A stretch of 64,000 nt of DNA from contig NZ_SGXT01000011.1 in assembly GCF_004216855.1 (NCBI RefSeq), forward strand, positions 434,001-498,000, given 5' to 3'. Made by a program: the position numbers and the translations under genes. This document shows positions 26,518 through 35,113 of this stretch, piece after piece. Each line of letters opens with the position of its first letter. The stretch's first letter is position 1. A model generated the notes under the pieces. That model was given only the letters and a program-made list of their open reading frames with translations, did no database searches and was not told the DNA's origin. This DNA comes from Microcella alkaliphila (GTDB lineage: Bacteria; Actinomycetota; Actinomycetes; Actinomycetales; Microbacteriaceae).

Positions 26518-27660
26518 CTAGTCGGGGGCGGCGAGCCACGCACGCAAGGCCGCTCCGTCGGCGTCGAGTGCGGGCGGCGCGGTCGGCGTGACGGGCGTGA
26601 AGGCCGAGTACCGCACCGGGTACCGTACCTGCGCCGGGTGCCCCTCCCCCACGTCGACGAGCGGGTCAAGGCCGAGGGATTCCGCCAGCGCGATCGCGGA
26701 CGGGATGTCGCCGACGCGACCGGCGGGGAGGCCGGCGGCGAGCATCCGATTGACCGCATCGTCGACGGGGATGCTCGCGAGCGCGCCCTCGAGGACGGCG
26801 ATCAGTTCGGCGCGGTTTCCGACCCGCGCGCCATTGCTCGCGAACCGCGGATCGTCGGCGAACGCGGGTGCGTCGAGCGCGACGGTCAGCGCCCGGAATT
26901 GGCGATCGGATCCGACCGCGACCGCGAGGATCCCGTCGGCGGCGCGCAGCGTCTCATAGGGCGCGATCGAGGGGTGCTGGTTGCCCATCGCCCGCGGGGC
27001 GACACCGGTTGCGAGATAACTCGACGCCTGGTTCGCGAGCGACGCGAGCAGCGAACTCAACAGGTCGACCTCGACGTGCTGACCCTCACCCGTGTGCTCG
27101 CGGTGGCGCAGGGCGGCGAAGATGCCGATGACGGCATCCTTCGCGGCCAAAAGATCGACGAGCGCGACGCCGACCTTGCGCGGCTCACCGTCGGGGTCGC
27201 CCGTGATGCTCATGAGCCCACCGACCGCCTGCACCAGGAAGTCGTAGCCGGGCAGGTGCGCGCCCGCGCCCGAGCCGAAGCCCGTGATGGAACAGTAAAC
27301 GGCCCGTGGGTTCGCGCGGTGCACAGCGTCGGGGTCGAGGCCGAAGCGGGCAAGCGACCCCGTGCGGAAGTTCTCGAGCACGACGTCGGCGCGGGCCGCG
27401 AGGGTGCGGGCGAGGGACGCGTCGTCGGGGTTCGCAAGATCGAGGGCGATCGACTCTTTCGACCGGTTCGCCGACTCGAAGTAGGCGCTCGACGAGCCCG
27501 CCCATGGTGGCCCGAACGCCCGCGTGTCGTCACCCGTGCCGGGCCGCTCAACCTTGATGACGCGGGCGCCGAGGTCGGCGAGCCACATGCTCGCCGACGG
27601 GCCGGCCAAGACGCGGCTGAAGTCGGCGACGAGAATGCCATCGAGGGGGCCTGGGCTCAC
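26518..27660 (-). CDS. CaiB/BaiF-family CoA-transferase (possible glutarate CoA-transferase)
   Basis: The 380-residue family III CoA-transferase begins GILVADFSRVLAGPSASMWLADLGARV and contains GYDFLVQAVGGLMSITGD, which includes the Asp that forms the acyl-enzyme anhydride in this family. It is divergent from, and 58 bp from, a glutaryl-CoA dehydrogenase gene, pointing to a succinyl-CoA:glutarate CoA-transferase role (inference by context). GTG 27660 lies 6 nt after TACAGT. Confidence 0.85.
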   Translation of the reverse strand: MSPGPLDGILVADFSRVLAGPSASMWLADLGARVIKVERPGTGDDTRAFGPPWAGSSSAYFESANRSKESIALDLANPDDASLARTLAARADVVLENFRTGSLARFGLDPDAVHRANPRAVYCSITGFGSGAGAHLPGYDFLVQAVGGLMSITGDPDGEPRKVGVALVDLLAAKDAVIGIFAALRHREHTGEGQHVEVDLLSSLLASLANQASSYLATGVAPRAMGNQHPSIAPYETLRAADGILAVAVGSDRQFRALTVALDAPAFADDPRFASNGARVGNRAELIAVLEGALASIPVDDAVNRMLAAGLPAGRVGDIPSAIALAESLGLDPLVDVGEGHPAQVRYPVRYSAFTPVTPTAPPALDADGAALRAWLAAPD

Positions 27661-27666
27661 GCCGCC

Positions 27667-27672
27667 ACTGTA
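27667..27672 (-). promoter_or_regulatory. -10 element of the CoA-transferase gene
   Basis: TACAGT on the minus strand, 6 nt before GTG 27660; it faces the divergent gcdH promoter region. Confidence 0.5.
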
Positions 27673-27718
27673 GCCCCGCCGTCGAGCGCGCACCGCGCGA
27701 AGGTGCATCATGGTGCGC

Positions 27719-28903
27719 ATGACACGTACTCCGCTCACCCCCGACGAGGTGGCCGCTGATCCGATCGGACTCGACGCGATGCTGAGCGACGACGAGCGCG
27801 CCGTGCGCGACCGCGTGCGCGCCTTCGTCGACACTGAGCTTCGTCCTCACCTCGCCGAGTGGTACGAGAACGCAGTACTGCCGCGCGAGCTGCTGCCAGC
27901 CTTCGGCGAGCTGGGGGTGCTCGGCATGATGCTCGCGGGCGACGGACTGCCGGGCCGCAGCGCCGTCGAGTACGGCCTCGCCGCCGCCGAGCTCGAGGCG
28001 GCCGACTCGGGGTTACGCACCGTCGTGTCGGTGCAGGGATCGCTCGCGATGACCGCGATCCACACGTTCGGCACGGACGACCAGAAGGCCCAGCACCTAA
28101 CGGGCATGGCCGCCGGCCACATTGTCGGCTGCTTCGGGCTCACCGAGCCGAACGCGGGCAGCGACCCCGGCTCGATGACCACGTACGCCCGCCGCGACGG
28201 CGACGACTGGGTACTCACGGGAGCGAAGCGCTGGATCGGCCTCGCCTCCATCGCGGACATCGCCGTCGTCTGGGCGCAGACCGACGACGGCATCCGCGGT
28301 TTCATCGTGCCGACCGACGCTCCCGGGTTCACGGCGACGCCCATCACGGCGAAGCTGTCAATGCGCGCCTCCGTACAGTGCGACCTGACCTTCGACGATG
28401 TTCGTCTGCCCGCCGACGCGCTGCTTCCCGGCGCTCGGGGCCTGAGTGGCCCCTTCACGTGCCTCAACTCGGCGCGCTACGGCATCGTGTGGGGGGCGAT
28501 GGGCGCCGCCCGCGACAGCCTCGAGGCCGCCCGCCGCTACGCGCTCGACCGGGTCGCGTTCGAGCGGCCGATCGCCGCCGCTCAACTCACGCAGGCGAAG
28601 CTCGCCGACATGACGGTGCAGGTCTCCACCGGCACGCTGCTCGCCCTGCACCTCGGCCGGCTCAAAGACCAGGGTCTGCTGCAGCCGCACCAGATCTCGA
28701 TCGGCAAGCTCAACAACGTGCGCACCGCCGTCGCGGTCGCTCAGAGCGCGCGCACGATCCTCGGCGGCAACGGCATCACGGGCGACTACTCCCCTATGCG
28801 CCACGCGCAGAACCTCGAGTCGGTGCGCACCTACGAGGGCACCGACGAGGTGCACGCCCTCGTCATCGGCTCCGCGCTGACGGGGCTGCCAGCGTTTCGG
28901 TAG
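27719..28903 (+). CDS. gcdH: Glutaryl-CoA dehydrogenase
   Basis: The 394-residue acyl-CoA dehydrogenase converts glutaryl-CoA to crotonyl-CoA. Visible signatures: ADSGLRTVVSVQGSL, CFGLTEPNAGSDPGSM (FAD/substrate loop), RPIAAAQLTQAKLADM, ILGGNGITGDYSPMRH and TYEGTDEVH with the catalytic Glu. The GDYSPMRHAQNLESVRTYEGT region is characteristic of the glutaryl-CoA subfamily. ATG 27719 (CATCAT 7 nt before) is preferred over ATG 27710; the difference is three residues. Confidence 0.92.
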   Translation: MTRTPLTPDEVAADPIGLDAMLSDDERAVRDRVRAFVDTELRPHLAEWYENAVLPRELLPAFGELGVLGMMLAGDGLPGRSAVEYGLAAAELEAADSGLRTVVSVQGSLAMTAIHTFGTDDQKAQHLTGMAAGHIVGCFGLTEPNAGSDPGSMTTYARRDGDDWVLTGAKRWIGLASIADIAVVWAQTDDGIRGFIVPTDAPGFTATPITAKLSMRASVQCDLTFDDVRLPADALLPGARGLSGPFTCLNSARYGIVWGAMGAARDSLEAARRYALDRVAFERPIAAAQLTQAKLADMTVQVSTGTLLALHLGRLKDQGLLQPHQISIGKLNNVRTAVAVAQSARTILGGNGITGDYSPMRHAQNLESVRTYEGTDEVHALVIGSALTGLPAFR

Positions 28904-28951
28904 GGATGCGCGGGGTCGGCTTCGGCGCGGCACCGGCCGGCGGGCCGGCGC

Positions 28952-29272
28952 TTAGGCGCCGGCCGTGACCGCCAGCACCAGCACGAGCGAGCTCGCGATC
29001 ATCGTCAGGAAGGCGGCCGCGAGCAGGGCGAGGCGCAGCCGACCGGGGCGGACGGCGAAACGGGCCACGAGCATCCCGAGGGTGAGGGCGGCGGCGATCG
29101 CCGCGCCGACGAGCGCGACGGATGAGTCGAGGCGCGCCCAGAGCGCGACGAACATGCCGCCGACGAGCACGGAGGTGATGAGGCCCATCACCACCCACAC
29201 GGTGCCGGAGGCGGTCGTCAGCTGCGGCTGCGCGCGCACGCGGGTCGGGTCGGGCTGCGGAGTGTCGGCCAT
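28952..29272 (-). CDS. Small membrane protein
   Basis: The 106-residue protein has a polar N-terminus and three hydrophobic segments (VWVVMGLITSVLVGGMFVAL, VALVGAAIAAALTLGMLVA, LALLAAAFLTMIASSLVLVL). No family recognised. It lies between gcdH (convergent) and the GAPDH gene on the same strand. GGTGGG precedes the ATG. Confidence 0.65.
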   Translation of the reverse strand: MADTPQPDPTRVRAQPQLTTASGTVWVVMGLITSVLVGGMFVALWARLDSSVALVGAAIAAALTLGMLVARFAVRPGRLRLALLAAAFLTMIASSLVLVLAVTAGA

Positions 29273-29335
29273 CGACCCACCGTGGCAGCCCGACCTGGCA
29301 GAGCGGTCAGGAAGCGGTGCCCCGGGGATCGACGC

Positions 29336-30784
29336 TCAGACGAGGACGCGCTCGGGCACGACCACGGGGTGTGCGCCCGCCATCGTCTCGAGCACGCGAA
29401 TCACCTGCGAGCTGTAGCCGAACTCGTTGTCGTACCAGACGTAGACGATGAGGTGGCGGCCCTCGCAGATGGTCGCGAGCCCGTCGACGATGCCCGCGCG
29501 ATGCGACCCCACGAAGTCGGTCGACACCACCTCCGGTGACTCGATGTAGTCGATCTGCTGACGCAGCTCAGAGTGCAGCGACATGCGGCGCAGGTGCTCG
29601 TTCACCTCGTCGCGCGTCGTCTCGTCGCGCAGGGTGAGGTTCAGAATGGCCATCGAGACGTCGGGCGTGGGCACCCGAATCGCGTTTCCGGTCAGCTTGC
29701 CGGCCAACTGCGGAAGCGCCTTCGCCACCGCCTTCGCGGCCCCCGTCTCGGTGATGACCATGTTGAGCGCAGCGCTGCGGCCGCGTCGGTCGCCCGAGTG
29801 GAAGTTGTCGATCAGGTTCTGGTCGTTCGTGTACGAGTGCACCGTCTCGACGTGGCCGTGCTCGATGCCCCACGCATCGTCGATGACCTTCAGAACGGGA
29901 GTCACCGCGTTGGTGGTGCAGGATGCAGCGGTCACGATGGCATCGTCGGCCTCGATGGCGGCGTGGTTGATGCCGTGCACGATGTTCTTCAGCGCGCCCT
30001 TGCCGGGAGCCGTCAGCAGAACGCGGGCGACACCGGGCGCGCGGAGGTGCTGGCTGAGGCCCTCTTCGTCGCGCCAACGCCCCGTGTTGTCGACGACGAT
30101 CGCATCGTGAATGCCGTGCGCCGTGTAGTCAACGCGGTCGGGAGCGTCCGCGTAGATGACCTGGATGAGCGTGCCATTCGCGAGGATCGTGTTCGCCTCC
30201 TCGTCGACGGTGATCGAGCCGTCGAAGGGGCCGTGCACGCTGTCGCGGCGCAACAGGCTCGCGCGCTTGACGAGGTCGTTGGCGCCGCCGCGACGCACGA
30301 CGATCGCCCGCAGTCGCAGGCCCGAGCCGCTTCCGGAGTGCGCGACGAGGATGCGGGCAAGCAGTCGCCCGATGCGTCCAAAGCCATACAACACGACGTC
30401 GGTGGGGGCAGTGGGGGCCGCGGTCGGCATGACGGCGGCGAGTTCGTCGCGCAGGAACTCGATGAGGTCGCGGTCGTCGTCCGACGCGGCGTGGCCCGTC
30501 ACGAGGCGCGCGATGTCGAGGGAGGCGGGGCCCGGCTGGATCGCGAGCAGAGCATCCAGAACCCGGTGCGAGTCGGCGAGCGCCAGCTCGTCTCCCGTCA
30601 CGTGCTGGGCGTAGCGGTGGGCGCGCAGGATTCCGGTCGCCGATTCGTTAATGAGGCGGCGGCCGTGGATGCTCGTCACCACCCCGTGGTCGCGGTACAG
30701 CCGCCCGATCAGGGGGATCAGCTGTTCGGCTGCGGCCTCGCGCTCTTTCCAGGCGGCGTGGATGGTCGTGACGTCATCGCTCAC
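29336..30784 (-). CDS. gap: Glyceraldehyde-3-phosphate dehydrogenase, long actinobacterial form
   Basis: The 482-residue protein has an N-terminal extension of about 125 residues (helical, starting SDDVTTIHAAWKEREAAAEQ) before the Rossmann motif YGFGRIGRLLAR, then the catalytic ASCTTNAVTP with the active-site Cys and the C-terminal YVWYDNEFGYSSQV. The extension marks a second GAPDH class distinct from the about 335-residue glycolytic enzyme; it may serve gluconeogenesis or NADP use (inference). GTG 30784 is preceded by AAGGAA. Confidence 0.9.
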   Translation of the reverse strand: MSDDVTTIHAAWKEREAAAEQLIPLIGRLYRDHGVVTSIHGRRLINESATGILRAHRYAQHVTGDELALADSHRVLDALLAIQPGPASLDIARLVTGHAASDDDRDLIEFLRDELAAVMPTAAPTAPTDVVLYGFGRIGRLLARILVAHSGSGSGLRLRAIVVRRGGANDLVKRASLLRRDSVHGPFDGSITVDEEANTILANGTLIQVIYADAPDRVDYTAHGIHDAIVVDNTGRWRDEEGLSQHLRAPGVARVLLTAPGKGALKNIVHGINHAAIEADDAIVTAASCTTNAVTPVLKVIDDAWGIEHGHVETVHSYTNDQNLIDNFHSGDRRGRSAALNMVITETGAAKAVAKALPQLAGKLTGNAIRVPTPDVSMAILNLTLRDETTRDEVNEHLRRMSLHSELRQQIDYIESPEVVSTDFVGSHRAGIVDGLATICEGRHLIVYVWYDNEFGYSSQVIRVLETMAGAHPVVVPERVLV

Positions 30785-30879
30785 TGTGGCGTTCCTTGGC
30801 TTCCCGGCGCGCGGTCGCTGCCGTGTCGAGGGTGATCGGGGACACGTGGTGGCGGTGGTGCCTCCGATGCTACCTGTCG

Positions 30880-32094
30880 CTACGCGTCGGCGGCGGCCAG
30901 CTGCCCGCAGGCGCCGTCGATCTCTTTTCCGCGGGTGTCGCGCAGCGTCGTCGGAATTCCGGCGTCGTTCAGTCGACGCACGAACTCGTTCTGCACGGCC
31001 CTCTCCGACGCCGTCCAGATCGAGCCGGGGGTCGGGTTCAGCGGGATGGGGTTCACGTGCACCCAGCCGCGCCCCCGCTCGTGCAGCTTCTGCGCAAGCA
31101 GGTCGGCCCGCCACGCGTGGTCGTTCATGTCTTTGATGAGCGCGTACTCGATCGAGACCCGACGACCGGTCTTGTCGAAGTAGTCGCGGGCCGCATCCAG
31201 CGCCTCATCGACCTTCCAGCGCGAGTTGACCGGAATCAGCTCGTCGCGCAGCTGGTCGTCGGGCGCGTGCAGGCTGAGGGCGAACGTGACGGGAATCTTC
31301 TCGTCGGCGAGCTTGCGAATCGCGGGCACGAGACCCACGGTCGAGACGGTGATGTTGCGGGCGCTCATGCCGAGCCCGTGCGGCTGCGGGGCGACCATCG
31401 TGCGCACGGCACTCATGAGTCGGGCGTAGTTCGCGAGCGGCTCGCCCATGCCCATGAAGACGATGTTGCTGACCCGGTCGGGCGTCTCGTCACCCTTCTT
31501 GCGCCCTCCTAGCTCGGCGCGGGCGAGCGCGCGGTTCGCCGCGACCACCTGGTCAACAATCTCGGCCGCCGACATGTTGCGGGTGAGCCCCGCCTGGCCC
31601 GTCGCGCAGAACGGGCAGTTCATTCCGCAGCCGGCCTGGCTCGAGACACACAGGGTGATGCGACCGGGGTAGCGCATCAGCACCGACTCGACGAGGGCTC
31701 CGTCGTGCAGCTTCCAGAGGAACTTGATGGTGTCGCCGTTGTCGGTCGCGAGGCGCCGCACCTCGGTGAGCAGCGGCGGCATGAGATCGACGACGAGCTC
31801 GTCGCGGCCAGCGGCCGGCAGGTCGGTCATCGCGGCCGAGTCGGTCGTGTAGTGCGTGAAGTAGTGGGTCGACAGCTGCTTCGCGCGGAAGGCGGGAAGA
31901 CCGCGATCCGTGACCGCCTGGATGCGCGCATCCTGGTCGAGATCCGCCCAGTGCACGGGGGGCTTTCCTCGCTTCGGGGAGGCGAACTGCAGCAGCGGCC
32001 GCCCCTCGGTGTCGAGCTTCTGCTGCCAGCCCTCCGTCTGCGGGCGCACCTGACGGGTCTCGCCGTTGTTGCGGATGCCGCCAGAAGAAGCCAT
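30880..32094 (-). CDS. rlmN: Dual-specificity RNA methyltransferase RlmN
   Basis: Radical-SAM enzyme methylating A2503 of 23S rRNA and A37 of some tRNAs. The 404-residue protein carries the cluster motif [30 protein letters not shown] and the C-terminal [18 protein letters not shown] with the methyl-carrying Cys. ATG 32094 lies 6 nt after TACCCT (leaderless type). A second, diverged copy of its first 50 or so codons lies at 34309-34491. Confidence 0.96.
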   Translation of the reverse strand: MASSGGIRNNGETRQVRPQTEGWQQKLDTEGRPLLQFASPKRGKPPVHWADLDQDARIQAVTDRGLPAFRAKQLSTHYFTHYTTDSAAMTDLPAAGRDELVVDLMPPLLTEVRRLATDNGDTIKFLWKLHDGALVESVLMRYPGRITLCVSSQAGCGMNCPFCATGQAGLTRNMSAAEIVDQVVAANRALARAELGGRKKGDETPDRVSNIVFMGMGEPLANYARLMSAVRTMVAPQPHGLGMSARNITVSTVGLVPAIRKLADEKIPVTFALSLHAPDDQLRDELIPVNSRWKVDEALDAARDYFDKTGRRVSIEYALIKDMNDHAWRADLLAQKLHERGRGWVHVNPIPLNPTPGSIWTASERAVQNEFVRRLNDAGIPTTLRDTRGKEIDGACGQLAAADA

Positions 32095-32100
32095 GCCTCT

Positions 32101-32106
32101 AGGGTA
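32101..32106 (-). promoter_or_regulatory. -10 element of rlmN
   Basis: TACCCT on the minus strand, 6 nt before ATG 32094. Confidence 0.5.
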
Positions 32107-32158
32107 CGGGGCGCCAGTGAGGCAGCGAGCAGGGGTCCGCACACGACCGTAGTCAGTG

Positions 32159-32187
32159 ATGACAGTATATAGTATTCCTGCTACATT
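32159..32187 (+). promoter_or_regulatory. Promoter of the ABC-transporter/HTH cassette
   Basis: ATGACA (32159-32164, one mismatch to TTGACA), a 17-bp spacer and TACATT (32182-32187), an almost ideal housekeeping promoter. The spacer contains the A/T-rich near-palindrome GTATATAGTAT, strikingly A/T-rich for this genome and a candidate operator for the cassette's own HTH protein. Confidence 0.65.
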
Positions 32188-32221
32188 ACGTCTCACGATA
32201 ACAACACGTCAGGAGTCAGCC

Positions 32222-33118
32222 ATGACACGAGACATCGTCGTCCGCGCCCGCGGTGTGGCCATGAGCTACGGCGCAAAACGCGTACTCGACAGCATCGATC
32301 TCGACATTCATCGGGGCGAGGTCATCGCGCTCCTGGGCGCCAACGGCGCAGGAAAGACCACGACGATTGAGATACTGGAGGGCGTCCGCTCGCCCACCGC
32401 GGGAACGGTAGAGGTGCTCGGAATCGACCCCGTTCGCGCCGGTGTTGAGCACCGAGCCCGAGTCGGAGTTGTCCTGCAGTCGTGGCGAGATCACGGGCGG
32501 TGGCGCGTGCGCGAGTTCCTGCACCACTTCTTCGTCCTGCATTCGCCATTTCGCAAACATGACAGCTGGGCGGTTGACGACCTGCTGGAACGGGTCGGTC
32601 TCGCCGACAAGGCGCGGGCTCGCATCATGTCGCTTTCCGGCGGGCAGCGTCGCCGACTCGACGTGGCGGTGGGGCTGATGGGCAACCCGGAACTACTCTT
32701 CCTCGACGAACCCACGGCGGGTTTCGATCCACACGCGCGACGGGAATTCCACGAACTCATGCACGAGTTGGTGGACGCCCGCGCGACCACCATCCTGCTC
32801 ACCACTCACGACCTCGCCGAGGCGGAGCGCCTCGCCGACCGCATCCTCATTCTGCATAACGGTCGCATCGCCGCGAACGGCAGCGCCGACGCCCTTGCCC
32901 GAGAAGTCGCGGGCACCACGGAAGTGCGGTGGACCGCCCGCGGTGAGCGTTTCGTGCACTCGACCGAATCGGCTACGAGGTTTGTGCGAGACCTACTCGC
33001 CCGCGACCCCGACGTCGACGACCTCGAGGTTCGCCGAACCACCCTGGAGGACACCTACCTGACCATGGTTGCCCAGCACGAGGCGGCCGACGCCGAGACG
33101 AACGGAGAGCGAGCATGA
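32222..33118 (+). CDS. ABC transporter ATP-binding protein
   Basis: The 298-residue ATPase has Walker A GANGAGKTTT, signature LSGGQRRRLD, Walker B LLFLDEPTAGFDP and switch LTTHD, followed by a C-terminal extension of about 80 residues typical of drug/bacteriocin-export ATPases of the ABC-2 type. AGGAG lies 6 nt before ATG 32222. The permease gene starts in an ATGA overlap at its stop. Export is inferred from the ABC-2 partner; the substrate is unknown. Confidence 0.92.
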   Translation: MTRDIVVRARGVAMSYGAKRVLDSIDLDIHRGEVIALLGANGAGKTTTIEILEGVRSPTAGTVEVLGIDPVRAGVEHRARVGVVLQSWRDHGRWRVREFLHHFFVLHSPFRKHDSWAVDDLLERVGLADKARARIMSLSGGQRRRLDVAVGLMGNPELLFLDEPTAGFDPHARREFHELMHELVDARATTILLTTHDLAEAERLADRILILHNGRIAANGSADALAREVAGTTEVRWTARGERFVHSTESATRFVRDLLARDPDVDDLEVRRTTLEDTYLTMVAQHEAADAETNGERA

Positions 33119-33966
33119 CAATCACGAGCGGCGCGGTTCGCGCGGGAGCGATGCGCGGGTGGGTGGAGTTTCGCAACAGCCTCCAGACGCCTACGGACGT
33201 CATCTACTACGTCATCGGCGCGGCAGGCTTCTCGGCCGCCGTGTGGTTTTTCCGCGACGACGTGATCCCCGAGCTCGGCATCTCCACGGCGGCCGTCATC
33301 TTTCCCAGCGTGCTCGCCCTCATGACCCTCTTTGTCGGTGCCTACGGACTCGCAACTCTCGTGTCAACCGAGCGTGAAGACGGCACCCTCTTGCGGCTCG
33401 CGATGCAGCCCGCAGGGACATTCACATACGCGTGGGGGCAAACCGTCCGCACCTTGCTCGAGTTGGCGTTCACATTCGGGATGTTCACGATCCTGGCCAG
33501 CATCCTCGTTCCCGACCTCTGGGCTCGCGGAATCGGAGGCGCGTCGATAGCCGTGGGCTTTCTCCTGCTCGGCGTCCTCGCGTGTCTGCCCCTCGGATTC
33601 GTCGTCGGGTCCCTGTTCAATAACCCGCGGTCGGTGGGTGGGTGGGGCTTCCTCGTGACGGGGGCGATCGTCGCCGCCTCGGGCGTCTTCCTCCCCCTGA
33701 GTGAGTTGCCGACGTGGGTGCAGATCGCCGGTCAAGTCCTCCCCCTGTACTGGCTTGGGCTCGGACTGCGCAGCGCCCTCCTCCCCGCGGATTTCGCGGT
33801 GGTCGAGCTCGGTGAGAGTTGGCGCACGCTGGAATCGATCGGGATGCTCGGGCTCTGGGCTGCCATGGGCCTCGTGCTTGCCCCGATTCTCCTGCAACGA
33901 GTGGCACGCAGAGAGTCGCTGGCAACGCTGGCGACGCGACGCGAGAAGGCGATGCAGCGTGTCTGA
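33115..33966 (+). CDS. ABC-2 type transporter permease
   Basis: The 283-residue membrane protein has six hydrophobic segments, with TEREDGTLLRLAMQPAG in the amphipathic coupling region and PLYWLGLGLRSALLP before the last segment, the usual ABC-2 permease layout. It overlaps the ATPase gene by 4 bp and the HTH gene by 8 bp, so the three form one tightly coupled operon. Confidence 0.9.
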   Translation: MTITSGAVRAGAMRGWVEFRNSLQTPTDVIYYVIGAAGFSAAVWFFRDDVIPELGISTAAVIFPSVLALMTLFVGAYGLATLVSTEREDGTLLRLAMQPAGTFTYAWGQTVRTLLELAFTFGMFTILASILVPDLWARGIGGASIAVGFLLLGVLACLPLGFVVGSLFNNPRSVGGWGFLVTGAIVAASGVFLPLSELPTWVQIAGQVLPLYWLGLGLRSALLPADFAVVELGESWRTLESIGMLGLWAAMGLVLAPILLQRVARRESLATLATRREKAMQRV

Positions 33967-34225
33967 GAAGACGGCGACCGAGCGCACCGAGCAGGTGCAC
34001 AACCGGATCGCCATGCTTCGCGTCGAGCGCGGCATCAGCCGACGACAGTTTTCCGAACAACTCGGGGTGCACTACCAAACGGTGGGGTATCTGGAACGGG
34101 GTGAGTACAGCCCAAGCCTGCACCTCGCGCTGCGTATCGCCGACTACTTCGATGTCCCGGTTGAGTTCATCTTTTCTCTGGAACCCTTTGCGCCCATCGG
34201 CCAGCAAGCCGCGCGGAGACCGTGA
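33959..34225 (+). CDS. XRE-family HTH regulator of the ABC cassette
   Basis: The 88-residue Cro/C1-type protein is close to a bare helix-turn-helix: RIAMLRVERGISRRQFSEQL, GVHYQTVGYLERGEYSPSL, then ALRIADYFDVPVEFIFSLEPF. This compact form is typical of regulators next to ABC-2 exporters. GTG 33959 overlaps the permease stop by 8 bp. It probably controls its own operon through the A/T-rich promoter at 32159-32187 (inference). Confidence 0.88.
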   Translation: MSEKTATERTEQVHNRIAMLRVERGISRRQFSEQLGVHYQTVGYLERGEYSPSLHLALRIADYFDVPVEFIFSLEPFAPIGQQAARRP

Positions 34226-34259
34226 CGGCTATGCGGTGACGCCAACCGGGCAAGGCGCG

Positions 34260-34308
34260 TACCGTCAGGGGAATGACGCCTCCTGAGACGCCCGATACGA
34301 CCGAGGCC
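34260..34308 (+). repeat. Duplicated promoter and first codons of the DEAD-box helicase gene
   Basis: TACCGT, 7 nt, then ATGACGCCTCCTGAGACGCC and onward to about 34308 repeats 35101-35149 with only a few differences, encoding the same first 12 residues (MTPPETPDTTEA). The similarity stops abruptly where the rlmN-derived sequence begins. The -10 element is intact, so it may still fire, but it would transcribe antisense to cinA. Confidence 0.85.
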
Positions 34309-34491
34309 GATCCGTCTCGAGATTCGCCCAGTGAACCGGCGGCTTGCCCCGCTTCGGGGAGGCGAACTGCAGCAGGGGGCGGCCCGCGGCGTCTAGCTTC
34401 TGCTGCCAGCCCTCGGTGGCGGGGCGTACCTGACGGGTCTCGCCGCTATTGCGGATGCCGCCGGAACGAGCTGTTACTCAAGAGTACGGGC
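34309..34491 (-). pseudogene. Diverged 5' remnant of rlmN
   Basis: Read on the minus strand this encodes [19 protein letters not shown], then [20 protein letters not shown] and KPPVHWANLE, matching residues 4 to about 55 of the intact RlmN. By eye there are about 20 nucleotide differences over 150 bp but only about six residue changes, most differences being synonymous. The start codon is gone (GTTACTC in place of the CATGCCTCT region), while a TACTCT element persists at the promoter position. The pattern fits an allele that diverged while functional and was truncated later. Confidence 0.85.
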
Positions 34492-34502
34492 TACGCGCGG
34501 CC

Positions 34503-34997
34503 TCAGTGTGCGCGGAGGCGCGCCATGAGAGCCACCAGTGCGCGTTCGACAACCTGGTCCACAATCTCCGACGGTGTGCCGGTGAACACGTGTGTCTGCG
34601 CCGTTCCGATGCCCCGCGCGTGCACGCCAATGACCACGGTGCCCGCCGGCAGACCCTCCGAGCCGCCCGGACCGCCCACACCTGTCACGGCAACGGCGGC
34701 GTCTGCGCCCAGCAGTCGACGCACGCCCCATGCCATCTGGCGGGCGCAAGTTTCTGTGACCACGGGGCCAACACCGACCCCCAGAGCGCGAAATTTTGAC
34801 TCCGGGCGGTACGCCACGACGCCTCCCGCGAACCAGTCGCTGGCACCTGGCGCCGCGCCCAGCGTCGATGCGATCGCACCACTCGTGAGCGACTCAGCGC
34901 ACGCGAGGATGAGTGATTGCTCACGCGCGTAACCGGCAATCTCATCCGCAAGGCGCGATGCAGATGGAGGAGCGGAGGTCGAGTCAGTCGAGGTCAC
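34503..34997 (-). CDS. CinA C-terminal-like nicotinamide-nucleotide amidohydrolase
   Basis: The 164-residue stand-alone CinA/PncC domain has CAESLTSGAIASTL, SDWFAGGVVAYRPESK and VTGVGGPGGSEGLPAGTV. It recycles NMN to nicotinic acid mononucleotide in the pyridine nucleotide cycle. It lacks the N-terminal MoCF-like half of full CinA. It is the cargo of the second rlmN-helicase unit. GTG 34997 is the likely start; no clear RBS is seen. Confidence 0.88.
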   Translation of the reverse strand: MTSTDSTSAPPSASRLADEIAGYAREQSLILACAESLTSGAIASTLGAAPGASDWFAGGVVAYRPESKFRALGVGVGPVVTETCARQMAWGVRRLLGADAAVAVTGVGGPGGSEGLPAGTVVIGVHARGIGTAQTHVFTGTPSEIVDQVVERALVALMARLRAH

Positions 34998-35100
34998 CCG
35001 ACACCGTTACGAAATGACCCGCACGTCGTCAGGGGGCTTGACGCAGACCTGGCGAATTCCTTCGGCATCGGCAACGGTACGTCGCGCGGCCAAACCCGCG

Positions 35101-35106
35101 TACCGT
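35101..35106 (+). promoter_or_regulatory. -10 element of the DEAD-box helicase gene
   Basis: TACCGT, 7 nt before ATG 35114; duplicated at 34260-34265. Confidence 0.55.
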
Positions 35107-35113
35107 TAAGGGC

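Noticed and set aside
29573-30835. Long plus-strand open frame opposite GAPDH
   Set aside because: Low-complexity Arg/Val/Asp-rich shadow of a clear GAPDH gene.
30880-32094. Possible duplication making two functional rlmN genes
   Set aside because: The second copy has only about 50 codons and no start codon; only this gene is intact.
34273-34932. Long plus-strand open frame starting with the helicase N-terminus
   Set aside because: It is a chimera: 12 helicase codons, then antisense of the rlmN remnant and of cinA. Composition and position fit a recombination scar, not a gene.
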